Origin: CAYSYM01 sp964435115
GTDB taxonomy: Bacteria > Chloroflexota > UBA6077 > CF-72
Length of the DNA: 7,181 nucleotides
Direction of reading: 5' to 3'
Assembly (NCBI GenBank): GCA_964435115.1
Contig: CAYSYM010000086.1
Location: 1-7,181 of the forward strand
Part shown: piece after piece, positions 5,534 through 7,181 of the stretch
Layout of the letters: each line of letters opens with the position of its first letter
How positions within the stretch are numbered: position 1 is the stretch's first letter
The notes under the pieces: generated by a model
The model's input: the letters and a program-made list of their open reading frames with translations, nothing else
Database searches by the model: none
What the model was told of the DNA's origin: nothing
Program-made: the position numbers and the translations under genes

Positions 5534-7181
5534 GTGCTGCTCAAGCGCCTGGAGGTCGTGGGCTTCAAGTCGTTCGCTACCAAAACCGTGGCCGAGCTGC
5601 CGCCCGGCATCGTGGCGGTCGTCGGCCCCAACGGGTCGGGGAAGTCGAACATCGCCGATGCCGTGCGCTGGGTGCTGGGCGAGCAGTCGGCCAGGGCGGT
5701 CCGCGCCCGCAAGCCGGAGGAGGTGATCTTTGCCGGCTCGGCGGCGCGCCAGCCGCTCGGCATGGCCGAGGTGTCGCTGGTCCTGGATAACGCCGACGGC
5801 ACTATCCCGCTCGAGTTCGCCGAGGTGCGCGTGACCCGCCGGCTGTACCGGTCCGGCGAGAGCGAGTACCTTCTGAACAACGCGCGCGTCCGCCTGAAGG
5901 ACATCACCACCTACCTGCTGCACGCCCGGCTGGGGCCTGATTCCTACACCGTCATCGGCCAGGGTTCGGTGGACGAGCTGATCCTCCAGCGGCCGGAGGA
6001 GCGGCGGATCGCGTTCGAGAGCGCGGCCGACGTCCGTCGGCACCAGCTCAAGCTCGCGGAGACCCGTCACAAGCTGGCGGCCACCCAGGCCAACCTGGTG
6101 CGGGTGCAGGACGTCGTCGCCGAGCTGGCGCCGCACGTCAGGCGGTTGAAGAGCCAGGCGAACCGGGCGGCGCGGGCGGAGGTGCTGAGCGCAGAGCTGC
6201 ACGGGCTGCTGGCGTGCTACTACCGGCGCCGACTGGCCGAGGTGCGGGCGGTGGCCGCGGCGGCTGAACGAGCACTCGCCGCGGCCACCGATGAGCTGGC
6301 GCGCGCCCAGGCGGCGGCTGAGGAGGCCGAGGCGAGACGCCGGGGCGGCGAGAGCGCGCTGGTGGCGCTGGAGGAGCGGCTGGCCGGGCTTCGGCCGCGC
6401 GTGGAGGCGCAGCGGGACCAGGCCCGCGCGGCCGAGCGCGAGCTGGCCGTGGCGCGCGAACGCGCCGCCGCGGTGGCGCAGCAGCGGGTGGCCCTGGTCT
6501 CGGAGATCGACCGGCTGCAGCGGCGGGTTGAGACGCTGCGTGGCGAGCAGGATGCACTGTCGCGGGCGACGGACACGCTTGAGGGGGCTGCGCACGAGGA
6601 CGCGCCTGAGCTTGCTGAGGCGCGTCGGCGAGTGGCGGAGCTCACGGATGCGCTGGGGCGGGCGCAGGAGGGGCTGCACGCAGCGCGGCGGGCGCGCGAC
6701 GGGGCGGAGCGGCGCAGCGTGGCGGCGGAGTCCACGCTCGCGCGCGACCAGCAGCGGCTGCAGGCGCTGGAGGCCGCGCTGGCGGCGGGCGCGGCTCGCC
6801 GGAGCGAGTGGCAGGCGCGGATCGACGCCCTGGGCGCCGCGCTGGCCGGGCTGGCCGGCGAGCTGGCGGCGACGCAGGCGCGCCTGGACGAGGCGGCGCG
6901 CGAGGAGGTAGTGGCCGAGGCGCAGCGGCAGGCCTCGGCGGCAGCCGCGGCCAGCGCCCGCGACGCGGCCCGGGCGGCGGCTCAGCAGGCCGACCGGCTG
7001 CAAGGTGCACTCGACGCGCTGGGCGCCGTCGACCGGCCGGCACCACCAGGGCAACCGGCGTGGGAGGCCGCACTCCGTGGCCTGCACGTGGTCGGGCTTG
7101 CCGCCGAGCTGGTCGCGTGGGTGCCTTCACTTGCCCGGCTCCTGCGCAGCCTCCTCATGCAAACTCTTGTCGTCCCGGACG
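5534..7181 (+). CDS. smc: Chromosome segregation protein SMC, N-terminal half (cut by window edge)
   Basis: The first 549 residues of the SMC ATPase are present; the gene runs off the right edge with no stop. SMC forms a ring-shaped dimer with ScpA/ScpB that compacts and separates the chromosome. The start MLLKRLEVVGFKSFA fits the family exactly from the GTG at 5534. Walker A is GPNGSGKS (31-38), the arginine-finger position is Arg57, RRLYRSGESEYLLNN (102-116) is the conserved strand region, and the Q-loop glutamine is Gln143 in VIGQGSVDEL. After this, where most SMCs have EEAAG(I/V), it reads ESAADVRRH (162-170). A long Ala/Arg/Glu-rich coiled coil follows (about 170-495), then a proline-rich break (RPAPPGQP, 501-508) and the start of the hinge (from about 516). 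The Walker B and signature motif would lie in the missing C-terminal half. There is no frameshift in the part seen. Confidence 0.96.
   Translation, partial: MLLKRLEVVGFKSFATKTVAELPPGIVAVVGPNGSGKSNIADAVRWVLGEQSARAVRARKPEEVIFAGSAARQPLGMAEVSLVLDNADGTIPLEFAEVRVTRRLYRSGESEYLLNNARVRLKDITTYLLHARLGPDSYTVIGQGSVDELILQRPEERRIAFESAADVRRHQLKLAETRHKLAATQANLVRVQDVVAELAPHVRRLKSQANRAARAEVLSAELHGLLACYYRRRLAEVRAVAAAAERALAAATDELARAQAAAEEAEARRRGGESALVALEERLAGLRPRVEAQRDQARAAERELAVARERAAAVAQQRVALVSEIDRLQRRVETLRGEQDALSRATDTLEGAAHEDAPELAEARRRVAELTDALGRAQEGLHAARRARDGAERRSVAAESTLARDQQRLQALEAALAAGAARRSEWQARIDALGAALAGLAGELAATQARLDEAAREEVVAEAQRQASAAAAASARDAARAAAQQADRLQGALDALGAVDRPAPPGQPAWEAALRGLHVVGLAAELVAWVPSLARLLRSLLMQTLVVPD

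Noticed and set aside
5405..7087. 560-codon minus-strand open frame opposite rnc end and smc
   Set aside because: Composition is Arg/Gln/Leu-rich shadow of the smc codons; smc has Walker A, Q-loop and coiled coil in the plus frame.
1..7181. Defence island, CRISPR, transposon or biosynthetic cluster
   Set aside because: No regularly spaced repeats, transposase, integrase, nuclease-helicase set or cluster enzymes are present; the genes are mostly housekeeping.

Overview
The window is a very GC-rich (by eye about 70%) stretch of ordinary bacterial chromosome. It holds six protein genes, one of them cut by the right edge, and one tRNA gene. I see no mobile element, CRISPR array, rRNA or phage gene. 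The likely source is a member of the Chloroflexota or a related high-GC lineage. The reasons are the rnc-smc neighbourhood, the SMC signature reading AADVRRH where most bacteria have AAG(I/V), the YabN-type methylase-MazG fusion, and start regions that look leaderless. This placement is an inference, because no marker gene here settles it.

Left part (1-1694): a PsiE-family membrane protein gene and a HAD phosphatase gene lie two bases apart on the plus strand and probably form one transcript. A 332-base stretch with no convincing gene follows. Middle part (1695-4537): on the minus strand are, in transcription order, an aldo/keto reductase, a tetrapyrrole-methylase/MazG nucleotide pyrophosphohydrolase fusion, and tRNA-Pro(CGG) with an encoded CCA. 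Each has its own promoter-like -10 box. Right part (4538-7181): a 157-base divergent spacer, then rnc (ribonuclease III) and the N-terminal half of smc (chromosome condensation ATPase) on the plus strand, a pairing found in many bacteria.

The genes do not build one pathway. MazG cleans the nucleotide pool, RNase III processes double-stranded RNA (rRNA precursors in known species), SMC organises the chromosome, and the HAD and AKR enzymes are metabolic or detoxifying enzymes of unknown substrate. The most coherent signal beyond the genes is a TAnnnT hexamer 6-9 bases before the GTG start of four genes (two with an identical TATCCT-N7-GTG layout), plus another before the tRNA. This suggests leaderless transcription from GTG codons. 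Other points worth checking are the loss of one of the metal-binding acidic residues of RNase III (Arg124), a 22-bp perfect palindrome near the left edge, and a palindrome abutting the aldo/keto reductase -10 box. I found nothing that I can honestly call a new system.
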